Position numbers and translations under genes: made by a program. Of a stretch of DNA of 64,000 nt, positions 9,228 through 19,604 are shown piece after piece. How positions within the stretch are numbered: the stretch's first letter is position 1; every line of letters begins with the position of its first letter. The notes under the pieces are model-generated. The model was not told the origin of the DNA. It was given only the letters and a program-made list of their open reading frames with translations, and did not search any database. This DNA is from Cichorium intybus (taxonomy: Eukaryota; Streptophyta; Magnoliopsida; Asterales; Asteraceae): assembly GCA_023525715.1 (NCBI GenBank), contig CM042013.1:81651994-81715993 (forward strand), given 5' to 3'.

Positions 9228-9584
9228 ATGTCTGCTTCATCCTCAGACCAACAAGGAAAACCTTGGCTCATGCCTGAAGCCCTTAGAAAACTAGTTACAT
9301 AGAAGGAAGAGGAGATTGAATCTCAAAACAAATCTATTAGGCAGCAAAAAAAACAGTTGGATGAAATGCAGGAAGAGGTTGTCAAAAAAATAAAATGGGT
9401 CAAAAAGACACAACAAGATATCAAACAAGCAACTATCTGGGTGCAAAAACAAAAGGAGGCTGTTGAACAGGGCGACCTGGAGCTCCAAATTAAGGTCAAG
9501 GAAATGAAAAGGAAAAACAATTGGGTGATTGCAGAGAAAAATAAATATCCTCTTGATTTCCCAGATTTATGTGATAGTAATTAG
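9228..9584 (+). pseudogene. Small coiled-coil protein, paralogue 3, with a nonsense codon
   Basis: Frame of 119 codons beginning MSASSSDQQGK and ending YPLDFPDLCDSN. An in-frame TAG at 9300-9302 (codon 25) interrupts it; everything after is open. The helix carries the family W-x13-W motif (KWVKKTQQDI... ATIWVQK) and a third Trp nearer the end (NNWVIAEKN). A downstream ATG at 9357 could still give 75 residues including the whole helix and tail. It is in tandem 346 bp after the 8537 gene with its own TATA box. It may be a recent pseudogene, or the TAG may be a sequencing error. Confidence 0.65.
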
Positions 9585-9700
9585 ACGTATTGCGTATGTT
9601 TCTCATGTTTCTATTATCATGTAACCTCTTGATTAGGATGTGCTTTTATAATATTTGTCTTTGTTTTTATTTAATATCAGTACTAAATATTACTATATAA

Positions 9701-10235
9701 ACGTTAGCGACAACCTTCTTTAGACCTTCAAAAAGTAAATCTTTCCGACATCAAATAATTTGGTTAATCATGTTTGTGAACACATCTACTGATACACTTC
9801 ACGTTAAAAAAAATTCAAGTAAATCGGAATTCGTATGGAGAAACTACGGCCGTTCAAAGTTGGACAAAATAAAAATAAACGTTACCGACAACCATCTTTA
9901 GACCTTCAAAAAGTAAATCTATCCGATATCAAATAATTTGGTTAATCATGTTTGTGAACACATCTAGTAATACACTTCTCGTTAAAAAAAATTTCAACTA
10001 AATCGGTGTTCGTATAAACAAACAACGAGGGTTCAAAGTTGGACAAATAATTAATAAACCTTACCGACAACCTTTTTTAGAGGTTCAAAACGAACACTTT
10101 CGGACATCAAAAATTTTTTTAATCATGTTTGTGAACACATCTACTCATACACTTCACGTTAAAAAAAACTTCAATTCAATCCGAGTTCGTATGAACAAAT
10201 GACGAGTGTTCAAAGTTGGACAAAAATTATAACTA
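9701..10235. repeat. Three tandem copies of a 178-bp repeat
   Basis: The phrase acgtta(g/c)cgacaacc starts copies at 9701, 9879 and 10058 (178 and 179 bp apart). Each copy runs through AATCATGTTTGTGAACACAT and CACGTTAAAAAAA and ends near gttcaaagttggacaaa. The copies are moderately diverged. No coding frame crosses them. Confidence 0.9.
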
Positions 10236-10264
10236 AACTCATGAACCTCAAGAACATGTGGGAG

Positions 10265-10455
10265 GAGAGGGGAGGAAAACGCAGGGGAAGACGAAGATGG
10301 CTTGAATATGGCTTGAAGAGAGGAAAACGCAGACGATGGGGGGAAAACGCAGCCAATAGGCACGAAAACGCAGCCTATGGCTGCGTCAAAGAGGAAAACG
10401 CAGTTTTTGGGAGGAAAACGCAGGCGCCCCCTGCGGCCTGCGTTTTCCTTGGCTA
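10265..10455. repeat. Cluster of GGAAAACGCAG motifs
   Basis: About seven copies of (G)GAAAACGCAG lie within 190 bp at irregular spacing, the last followed by the reverse complement (CCTGCGTTTTCC). This is the same core as in the 167-bp repeats but in the opposite orientation. The plus-strand frame over it is an artefact of the motif. Confidence 0.75.
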
Positions 10456-10520
10456 TTTTGAGGCAGGACCCGATTTTTTGGCTATTTTCAGGCAAACCCC
10501 TAAGGGATTAGGCTATTTTA

Positions 10521-10686
10521 GTCATTTTCTCATAATAATAATAATAATAATAATAATAAAACTCAACATATTTTCATCAAATTTATAAAAAAAAAAACCA
10601 TTTTTTAGTATATTAAAACTTATGTTATCTAAAATGTCTGATTTAAGTTTTCAGATTTCAAGAATAAGAATCTTTTAACGCAAATC

Positions 10687-10718
<32 letters not shown>

Positions 10719-10822
10719 CTCAACATATTTTCATCAAATTTATAAAAAAAAAACCAATTTTTAGTATATTAAAACTTATGTTATCTAAAATGTCTGATTT
10801 AAGTTTTCAGATTTCAGAAAAA
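10521..10822. repeat. (TAA)n and a 161-bp direct duplication
   Basis: An (ATA)n tract followed by actcaacatattttcatcaa and a shared tail to gatttaagttttcagatttc occurs at about 10523-10651 and again at about 10690-10817. The two copies differ by only a few bases in the A-runs. Confidence 0.8.
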
Positions 10823-11934
10823 CTCACATATTTTCATTCATTTATTAAAAATCACTATATTATATTTTTAATACGTTAAACTTAATTTACTTTTAACATG
10901 TACAATCTAATATATTGTAAAACCATCAAACACTAAAAAATAAGATACCTAGTATTTGTAGTTGTCTAAAATTTACTAATCTGAAACATTAAATTAGATG
11001 TTTCAAAAAATATAAGAGTTTTAATACGATTTTCCATTCCTTTATATTAAAAATTTTCAATTCTTTCAATCTTAGTAGCTTCTGTTGTACAGAAACATTT
11101 ACCAAAAATAACCGTTATCACTTAAAATTGTTTAAAAAACTATTTAGAACTATTTTCAATGTAAAACTTCTTAAAGGCTAAAAGAACTAAAACTTACTTA
11201 AAACCTACAAGCTCCAAAAATCTCACTGTAAAACACTCTAAAATGTATTTTTCTACTCTATGGCCTCTCCCTATCCAATGAATAACCGCAAAAGAACCTT
11301 TAAAACATCTCTCAAGGGTATAACTTCATTAAGTGGTTGGATCGTTAATCAATTTTTAGTAAAGCCCAAAACCTGACCAATGTTGGTTTTTTCTAACTGA
11401 AACCTGTTCTCGCAAGTAGGCATCCAACCCTCAACCTTTGAAAATTCATCGTTTTGTGACAAGCTTTTAATCTGATCAATTGCAACGAAAATTATTTTAA
11501 ACAAAAATTTAACTTAAATATTTGTAGTAGTAAAAGCTTGGAGACCGGGAAGAAAAAGTTTGAACTTTTTGGTTTAAGGTAAAAAAGTAGGTATCACCTC
11601 GACATTAATCTACGCAGTCAAATTAATGCAGCTGTAAGACAGGTGGCAATGAATAAAGCATGCAACGTATAAATAAAAAACAGTAAATAAAGAAATCATC
11701 CAAAATAATAACTTGGTTCACCTATTAAAAATCAGTACCGCTCTCTAATCATAGAGGTTCACAAATATAACGAAAAATCCATTTTAAAAGGGGGAGGGGA
11801 GAAATATCCAGGAAGCAACTTAACTTACGACCGACTCCCAAAAAACTGAATTATTATTCAAACCTGTTGCGCAAAATAAGAAAAACCCTCAAAATTCAAA
11901 AGTAGCTTCGTTTCGTCACCATCATGAAATATTA
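10823..11934. other. Intergenic, AT-rich, no gene seen
   Basis: Low-complexity AT-rich sequence. The last few hundred bases are the 3' UTR and downstream region of the ADP/ATP carrier gene on the minus strand. No clean poly(A) signal was chosen by eye. Confidence 0.5.
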
Positions 11935-12594
11935 TTAGCCGCCGCCTGATCCGTACTTCTTGCCGAAAACGATGAGCTGGAGTTTGTCGTAACCGGAAAG
12001 CACACCAGCGCCGGCAATTGCACGCAGGATGTTTGCGCCGGCACCCTTGAAGAGTGACTTGGCACCCTCGTTTTTTAGGATCTGGGAGAAGGCGTCGTAT
12101 GAGCTCTTGTACTTGACGGCTTCGCCAGATGTCATCATCATACGTCTGCGGACTGTGTCAATAGGGTAAGAGGCTAGACCCGCGCCGTTTGTGATCACCC
12201 ACCCAAGGGCAAAACTAGCGAAGAAACTATCCTGAAAATAACATTAAATAAAGTAGAAATGTTAGCGTTTTGTAATAATTTATTATATAATCATTATTTA
12301 CCAAAGGTTATTTTCATAAAAACAGTTTGTCAGAAATGTTCCGGTTACCCTTTTATGTGTTTTTTGTTTATAAAAAGGGTGTTACTATTTGCACTAACAA
12401 ATGATGTGTTAATAATTATGATTATGGAATTATGAGTCTGACACATGTCTAATTCAACATATCAAAGTATTTACTCCTTGCCTGCGCAAACCATTTGAAA
12501 CATAATTCTTTTATTTATAATTTTAATAAATTTAGTATGTGTTAGACTTACATATAAAAAAATATTTTCTTAAAGATATTATATATTATAAAAT

Positions 12595-12682
<88 letters not shown>

Positions 12683-13197
12683 ATATTAAATTGTGAAAAA
12701 TACATTGGTGATGACGGTGGTGGTGGCGGTGACAGAGACTAAGGCAGTGGTGATGATAGGTGTTGGTAGCAGTAGTAGAGGTGTCGGTGGCGATGGCGGT
12801 GCTGGCAGCGCTGACGTTAGTGGTGATAGTGGTAGAGGTGGTGGAGACAACATTATTGGCGATGACGGTTTCTGTAGGAAGTGCTGGCGGTGGGGGTGGT
12901 ACTGGTGGTAAAGGTGGCGGAGTCGGAGTTGGTGGCGGTGCTGGTGCTGGTGGCAGTGGCGATGGCGGTGGCGGAAGTAGTGGCGGCGGCAGCGGTGGTG
13001 TTAGAGATGGCAGTGGCAGCAGGGGGGTGCTAGTGGTGATTAAGATGGTGGGTAGTTGACAATCATATATGAATAATAATATATTCATCTAGTCGTTAAA
13101 ACGTTAATGCACCGGTTGCGCTAAAACGTTAGAACGACAAGAAAAATATGACGCAAATAAATAATGACACCCTTATTAATTCAATATTTAATCACTT

Positions 13198-13249
<52 letters not shown>

Positions 13250-13386
13250 CGTCACGTTCCGGGGATAACTATTTTTTCAGTAAGGACTCGTAAGGACACC
13301 TTAAAAAAATAAAAAAATACAAATCATAAAATCGAGAATATTACTATATCATTATAAAAAAAAATTGAAGAGTCCTCACCCGATCG

Positions 13387-13472
<86 letters not shown>

Positions 13473-15803
13473 CAGGATCGGGTGAGGACTCTTCTTAAAG
13501 TGAGGACTTACGAGGACATCTTAAAAAAATTGAAAAAAATAAAACAAAAATATAAATAATAAAATGGATCATAATACTATATCGGAGAAAAAAAGATTAA
13601 AAAAACTTTTGTATCATTATTTTTTTTATAATGAAATAATGATCCAAAATAAAAAACCGAAAAATTGCATCATTACGTTTTGCAATGATGCAATTTTTTT
13701 TCAAATTTTTTTGATAATGAATATATTTGAAAATCGAGAAACTTTTACTAATAAATATTTGGTTTTATTATATAAAAGTAAAGAATGATAAAATATTATG
13801 TATTCCCCCAAATCATTAAAGTGTCAAATCATGTTACAGGATTATTAATTATTGTCAAAAACTCATAATAACATTATGATTAATCGTGCATTTAAAAAAA
13901 AGTTAGTGTAGATAAAATTACCCTTATAAAAACACTTAAAATTATGTATGTTTCATTAAAACCCTTAAGGTTGGCAGAAATTTTCAGTTTTACCCTTGTG
14001 TCTTGTAATAAAACCTATCACACTTAAAGGTAAAACCGAACATTGCTGTCAAATTTAGAGGTTTTAACGAACCAAAATAAAGTTAAGGGTTTTTATGAAT
14101 AAAAAATACATAAAAAGGTAAACCTAAACATTTCTTACAAAATAAATGGCTTTTATGACAATAACAAACTACAAGCTTAACTTGGAATTCTTAAAAGTTG
14201 CACTATTAGTACCTTCTGGGGTTTCTTAAAATTTTATTATTATAGTATTATGACTATTTTTAAACCTTTTTAGATGACAAGTGTCTCATAAAAATGTAGG
14301 CTTCGTTTTATAAAAAACTTAAAACAAAAAACTAATATAAATATTGAACAAAATATTCAAAATGTTTTATTTTCTATTAAATTTCTTAAAATAGCAGTCG
14401 CTTTCCTGTTATAAGTCATGCCATTTGCTTATATGTAATTATACAAAACTTTAAAATATCATTAAAATTTGGAATGTGGTAAAAACTAAAAAGTTCTCAA
14501 GTAAATTCCACTTTTGGTCCCTGTGTTTGGCTAGTTTTTGAGTTTTCGATCACAAAAAATTAGTTTCTAACTTTGTTCCTTATTTGAAGTATTTTTAACA
14601 TTTCAGTCCCTATTCTAAAAAAATTACTAATTTTAAGACCAAAACCGCAAGAGTCAGATAAGCTTAGGAACCAAAAACAATCATTTTACTTTCAACGAAG
14701 ACCAAAAAGACGACACAAACCTTCATTGAAAAGCCTATTTGCCAGAAAAAGCTTTTTCAGACCAAAAATGATGGAAAACAAATAAACTCAGGGACCAAAA
14801 GTGTAATTAACTCCAACTTCTTATATATTTAATAACTAATAATACATCAAAAAGGTATAATAAGTTACCTGCATCTTGCCGGTGAGGACAACTGGCTTCA
14901 AGGAATCGTACAATCCAAAGTAAAGCCCACGGTACACAATGATTCCAACACATGAAATGTTGAATCCACGGTAAAGTCCAGCAATACCATCCGATGCCAA
15001 TGTTTTCTTGTAGACATCAACTAAACCATTAAACTGCCTTTCACCACCCTTCTTTGCGGCCTTGGCATCATTAGCCAAACGGGTTCTTGCATAATCAAGA
15101 GAGTAGACAAAAAGAAGGGAGGAAGCACCAGCGGCACCACCAGATCCCAAGTTTCCGGCGAACCACTTCCAGTAACCATCACGGTCCTTCTTGAAGTTGA
15201 AAAGCCTCTTGAAGTAATCCTTGAAAGCAAAGTTCAAAGCCTGAAATGAATAATAACATATTAGATCAAGATGAAGAAAGAAGGATTGTGTTGTTTAAAG
15301 GAAAAAAGTAAAATAATAACCTGGGTTGGGAAGTAACGGATGACATTAGCAGTGTTTCCTCTCCACAATGAACCAAATCCTTCTTCCTTGATGGTTCTAC
15401 CAAAACATTCACCGATACCTTTGTATGGTTTCTCCAACCTACCAGACTTGAGCATCTCATCTTGATTCTGGATCAAAAGCTTGACACGTTCAATGGGGGC
15501 AGCGGCTGTTTTTGACACGGCAGCAGAGACACCACCCATGAGAAAATCAATAGCAAACCCTTGAAGACCTTTCTCAGCTGGAGCTTGAACACAGACTGAG
15601 GATACTTTTGGGACGATCATGGAAAGTTCAGCTGATGGCTGAGTTGGATACTGGAATGCAGCGTTTGAGTAGTTTCCGTATTGGAATTGCCTCTGGTAAA
15701 GTGGTTGCTGGACACCAGTCTCACGTGCGCGGTGAGTCATGGTGGATCCGAGAAGACCGAGCTTCTGGGAAACACTTGGGTGATGTTGATGATCGATCGT
15801 CAT
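11935..15803 (-). CDS. AAC: Mitochondrial ADP/ATP carrier
   Basis: Three coding exons (15803-15321, 15240-14869, 12231-11935), all phase 0 with GT-AG borders, give 383 residues. The carrier exchanges ADP and ATP across the inner mitochondrial membrane. Residues 1 to about 80 are the plant-type N-terminal extension. Three mitochondrial-carrier repeats follow, with PIERVKLL (from P103), the YSLDYARTR repeat-2 signature and YPIDTVRRRMMM; the nucleotide-carrier signature RRRMMM is at 313-318. Length and ending (KKYGSGGG) fit plant carriers. ATG 15803 is chosen because a splice acceptor (tgtctag) lies just upstream at 15811, so the in-frame ATG at 15824 would be intronic. Intron 2 (2,637 bp) is swollen by repeats. 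No damage to the frame is seen, so it is probably functional. The paralogue number cannot be assigned. Confidence 0.95.
12598..12676. repeat. (TA)n microsatellite in carrier intron 2
   Basis: About 38 uninterrupted TA dinucleotides inside the second intron of the ADP/ATP carrier gene. Confidence 0.95.
12700..13045. repeat. GGT/GGC-rich trinucleotide tract in the carrier intron
   Basis: Imperfect (GGN)n dominated by GGT, GGC, AGT and GGA. It produces long open frames on both strands (Gly/Val-rich on plus, Pro-rich on minus) that are composition artefacts. Confidence 0.85.
13201..13560. repeat. Element ends separated by (TA)n, with a 19-bp inverted repeat
   Basis: Two (TA)n tracts (about 13201-13248 and 13389-13468) bracket sequence carrying the phrase gtaaggac...aggacacc followed by ttaaaaaaat. 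GAAGAGTCCTCACCCGATC at 13367-13385 is perfectly inverted at 13476-13494, flanking the second TA tract. The pattern fits MITE-like elements inserted into TA microsatellites; the family is not identified. Confidence 0.6.
14502..14812. mobile_element. Short TIR element (GGTCCCTG family) in the carrier intron
   Basis: The left end has ACTTTTGGTCCCTGTGTTTGG preceded by agtaaattcc. The right end, on the minus strand, has GAGTTAATTACACTTTTGG then TCCCTGAGTTT. The two ends are therefore inverted over about 30 bp. The ends resemble those of the larger element at 16905-18373. No convincing target duplication was found. Confidence 0.5.
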
Positions 15804-15810
15804 GTCTTCC

Positions 15811-16680
15811 CTAGACAGATGCAAATAGATGTAAATTAGTCGGTATTAGAAGATATCAGAAACTAGATGTCAAAGTTAGCGTGAATAAATTATGACAGTT
15901 GTTTTCAATAGATCGAGAAAACATTAAGTCAATGAAACCGAATAATCACACAAACACTGCGTAAATAGACGTTGTGATGATAGATCGGGACAATCAATGT
16001 TTCAGATCTCCATCAGATTTCAATCATTTCGAATTGCAGTTACCTATTTAACCTTTTGAATGTAATGAAATGATATTTACTTTTAGTCAACGAGATCCAC
16101 TATTCGGTCAACTAGTAAACGTAAAATCAATAGATGGAATCTCCATGGACCAACAGACAACGGAGCATACGATTCGCGAGATTTATTAAATCAGAACGAT
16201 ATAATTTACAAATAGTACAGATTAATCGACTAAATATTCCGACAACGAAAAAACCGATCACAGACTAGATCTACTGTGTATAAACAGAGAAAACCGAAAA
16301 AAACGAAAAATCGGCGTAAACAACAAGGAAACAACACTTGATCTTAAAAAATCAACTTTGATTGTACAGATCTGAGTCGATCCAGCAAAACAAAGTGCAA
16401 CTAGATAGAAATGAACAAAACCAATTGAAACTAGATACAAATAAACAAAACAAAAGAGCTAAATACAGATCTATGAACTAGAAACGATGATACTTCAGAT
16501 CTACAAACCAAAGAAGCGTAAAGAGAAGATATTGAGAGATCAAGGGATTACCTTTCTAGAGAGAGAAGCAAATGAACGGATCCGCGTATGCTGCGGCTCC
16601 AGAAAAGCGGCGAAAGGGTTGGAGGAAGAAATGAGCGAGCGTAGAAGGGTTTATGAGGAGGGGAAAGAGCTGACCTGAGG
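15811..16680 (-). promoter_or_regulatory. AAC: 5' UTR exon and leader intron of the ADP/ATP carrier
   Basis: On the minus strand a CT-rich stretch (about 16680-16552) ends AGAAAG before GTAATC at 16551. The matching acceptor tgtctag ends at 15811, seven bases before the start codon. This predicts a 741-bp leader intron. A leader intron is common in highly expressed plant genes. The transcription start is not fixed by the sequence, and the small plus-strand frame over this region is not supported. Confidence 0.6.
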
Positions 16681-16904
16681 GTTGCTGAGATTGACCGTAA
16701 AGGGTATTCTTTTGGGCTTAATTACAATTAGGCCACCGGGCCTCTCGTCGATAAATTTGACAAACAGCAGCCCATGTTTTGATGGAATGTAAACTACACC
16801 AAAAACGACATAATCGTTTTCATAAGGGGAAAGGGGTTGAATGATAGAGTTGTTCACTAAAATACCATAAAATGTGGGAAGTTGTCTCTAAAAATTTATT
16901 TTTA

Positions 16905-18373
16905 GAGTAAATTATAATTTTGGTCCTTGTGGTTGTCCCGAAATTGCATATTTGGTCATTCTTTTGGTTTTTCACGCTCATGGTCCCTGAACTGCACTTT
17001 TGCTTACACTATTGGTCCATTGGCCAGATAAAAAGACCAATATACCCTTTTAATTTCTTTTTCTTTTTTCTTTTGAAATATTATTATTTTGGTAAATTAA
17101 AAAAAAAAATTCAACCCCCACCCCTAACCCTACCCCACTGGCCACTACGTCTCTATCTATCTCGTTTACAATCTTCACAGCATCACTATGTACATTCCCA
17201 GAAAATCCATCGACTAAGCTTGTTAGGTCTAATTTATTTGTGCACAAATTGTAGAAAAGGGAAATAAATTAAGCTGCCTTTTGTCAAAACCAAAGAACTT
17301 CCATTAATCACCAGTCTGCAGATGATAGTAGCCATGGAGCAGCTTGCCGGCAAACACATGCGCATACACACACTGTTCACATAATTGTTTCCAATTCCTG
17401 CTTGATATTCCGAACTTGGCTAGGAATAGCGACCGCCTCACCTACCTCGTATACTTAATGTTGACCTCCTCTTCCTCCTGCATCTGACGGTGGTTGTTGG
17501 TGGCAGACCAATAGCATTCTCCTTGAACACTTCAACCATCCACCAGATCATCAACAGTAGCAACGATTGTTTAGCATCTGATAAGGTACCACCGAGGCGA
17601 TTCGAAGATGAGGGGAGGATTCAAAACACAAAAAGAATAGAATGGATGACAACAGGGCCCACACATCATTCACAAACTGAAATGCGTGATCGGAGTAAGG
17701 GAACCAGTTTTAGAGAGAGGTACAGAAGAGTGTTTAGAGAGAGAAAGTAATACCCGAAAAAAGAGGGGAAGAACGAGAAAGAAGAAGAAGTCCTCGACGG
17801 CCATGACGGATTCCGGTTTTAGAGAGAGGTATAGAAGCGTTTATGGGGATGACTCCTTCATTCCCAATTTAGAATACCCTTTTCTTGATTTTTAGGTTTT
17901 ATGTTTTGACCCTCTTTGTTGACTATACAAATAACTCGGAATTAAGCCGTAAATTTGTGACTTTCGAATCACGTATGCAATCAACAATTCAACATAAAAT
18001 CCAAATTCCATAAATTTATATGAAGATGACGTTCTGGTTCTAATTACATCAAAAAAATTTCCCCTTATATACATACACCCAAAAAATAATGGTTTGTAAT
18101 TTTTTGTGTTCTTGAATCTAAAATACAGTTGAAGAAGACGATGATGATTTGGGGGTAAAGTTTTATTTTTATTTTTTTCAATTGATTTAATAAATAACAT
18201 ATTGAAAGAAAAATGAAAAAGAAATTAAAAGGGTAAATTTGTCTTTTTACCTGGCCAAGGGACCAAAAGTGCAAGATTTTGGCCACCACAAGGACCATTA
18301 ACGTGAATTTTCAAAAGGATGACTAAAAGTGAAAGTATGGGTAAACCACAGGGACCAAAACTATAATTTACTC
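16905..18373. mobile_element. Non-autonomous MULE with perfect 9-bp TSD
   Basis: The 1,469-bp element begins GAGTAAATTATAATTTTGG and ends with the inverse. It is flanked on both sides by ttattttta (16896-16904 and 18374-18382), a perfect 9-bp duplication, which is the Mutator hallmark. The terminal inverted repeats are imperfect but long (about 150-160 bp each), sharing GGTCC blocks and a segment near GGCCAGATAAAAAGAC. No transposase is inside. The interior has patches that look coding on the minus strand, for example DLTSLVDGFSGNVHSDAVK at about 17170-17240 and EAVAIPSQVRNIKQELETI at about 17370-17440. It may therefore have captured host gene pieces (Pack-MULE type); I cannot name the donor. 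Confidence 0.8.
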
Positions 18374-18382
18374 TTATTTTTA

Positions 18383-18850
18383 TTTGGAAATTCAATAAAA
18401 TGATGAGCAAAATTATGAAAGGTGCATTGTCTATGCGAAATAGATTTTTTTTTATGAGAAAAATGCAATATCACTAACGTTTTATACACCATATCTTTAG
18501 CGAGATAATATTTTATAGGTTATTCAATGATTTATTTTTCTATCATAGGAACCACACAAGTATATACATCTCTTCTAATAAAATAAACCATTTTTGTAAC
18601 TTGTCATCTTTTCAGCACCCACTAAATGCCACATGTCGTTACTTTTTTTCCCGTTCAATCCTAAAATATATCTGTAACAAATTCGCCTACAATCTCTCTG
18701 CCCTAATGAATCCTCCCACGACATATTTGGCAGACCCTAACAATTAAGTTCGCCTTCCTCACCACCGCAACATCTCTTTTCTGTTCCTCTCTCTTAAATC
18801 CTAGTAATTCTGTCATCTAGTTCAATACTTAACATCAATTTCCTCATCAG
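18383..18850. other. Intergenic, no gene seen
   Basis: AT-rich flank of the MULE leading into the pseudogene. A CT-rich stretch at about 18690-18800 resembles a 5' leader, which may be the leftover leader of the pseudogene that follows. Confidence 0.4.
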
Positions 18851-19604
18851 TTGGGTGAATCGATATCATTCCTTTCTCTGCAAAACCCTAAACAGCCACC
18901 ATCACTAGCAGACGATGATGAAGATGGTGCTCAAAACCATGAAGATTTAGAAGATGGAGATGAAGAAGAAGACGATAAAGGATCTAAACACATAGACAAA
19001 GAAGATGAGCCAAGATTGACAATTACATGGACAGAAGATGACCAAAAGAATCTCATGGATCTTAGAACATCAGAAATGGAATGGAATCGACGTTTGGAGA
19101 AGCTTATTGCCAAAAGAAGGGAAAGATTAAAAACATGATAATGTAAGTTGAAAAGAATATAATAGATTTAGTAAGTGTTGATCTTCCATGGAATATTCCT
19201 CCAATTTTAAGTGTAAGAAGCAATCCTTTCGATTATGTTTCAAATGAACACACGGTCCTACTGTATTATTGAAAAAAAGGAACCCGTTTGATCTTTCTTA
19301 TGATTCGAGTGAAGAGAAACCATATCTTGTAGGAGACATTTTCCATCAAGAATTTACAGGTTTTCAACCCAAGGATTATTTATTTGGTAGGCATGAAAGT
19401 TTTAATGTGGGTCCCTCAAAGTTTGGAGCTTTCAGAAGTGAAAGGCGGGAAACTAAGTTAAGACCTTACTTTGTACCTGAACGTACCTTTTAAAGACAAT
19501 TCAGTAGGATTAGTGACTCTAAAGCAAGCTTTGTACGTGATACAGAATATGTATCTTCAGCTGATGATCTTGAAAACAATGATCATATTGAAGATGATCG
19601 GTAG
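18851..19604 (+). pseudogene. Decayed copy of an At5g17910-type gene
   Basis: Broken frames carry, in order, an acidic stretch, TEDDQKNLMDLRTSEMEWNR, LEKLIAKRRE, LPWNIPPILSVRSNPFD, NPFDLSYDSSEEKPY, DIFHQEFTGFQPKD, LFGRHESFNVGPSKFG and LRPYFVPERTF. From memory of the family, these are the ordered conserved blocks of the large Arabidopsis At5g17910 / At1g07330-like proteins of unknown function. Stops lie after 19138, between 19140 and 19268, and at 19491-19493; the copy fades at 19604. The N-terminal membrane region and most of the gene are missing and no introns are seen in the retained part, so it is a truncated, non-functional copy, possibly a retrocopy. Family assignment is from motif order, not a search. 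Confidence 0.6.

Noticed and set aside
10154..10588. Two opposing frames of more than 110 codons
   Set aside because: They run over the GGAAAACGCAG cluster and a (TAA)n tract. Composition follows the repeats and no domain is visible.
12681..13088. Proline-rich (minus) and glycine/valine-rich (plus) proteins
   Set aside because: They are translations of a GGT/GGC microsatellite inside the carrier intron.
16487..16678. Plus-strand frame of 63 codons
   Set aside because: It overlaps the 5' UTR exon and leader intron of the carrier on the other strand and has no recognisable feature.
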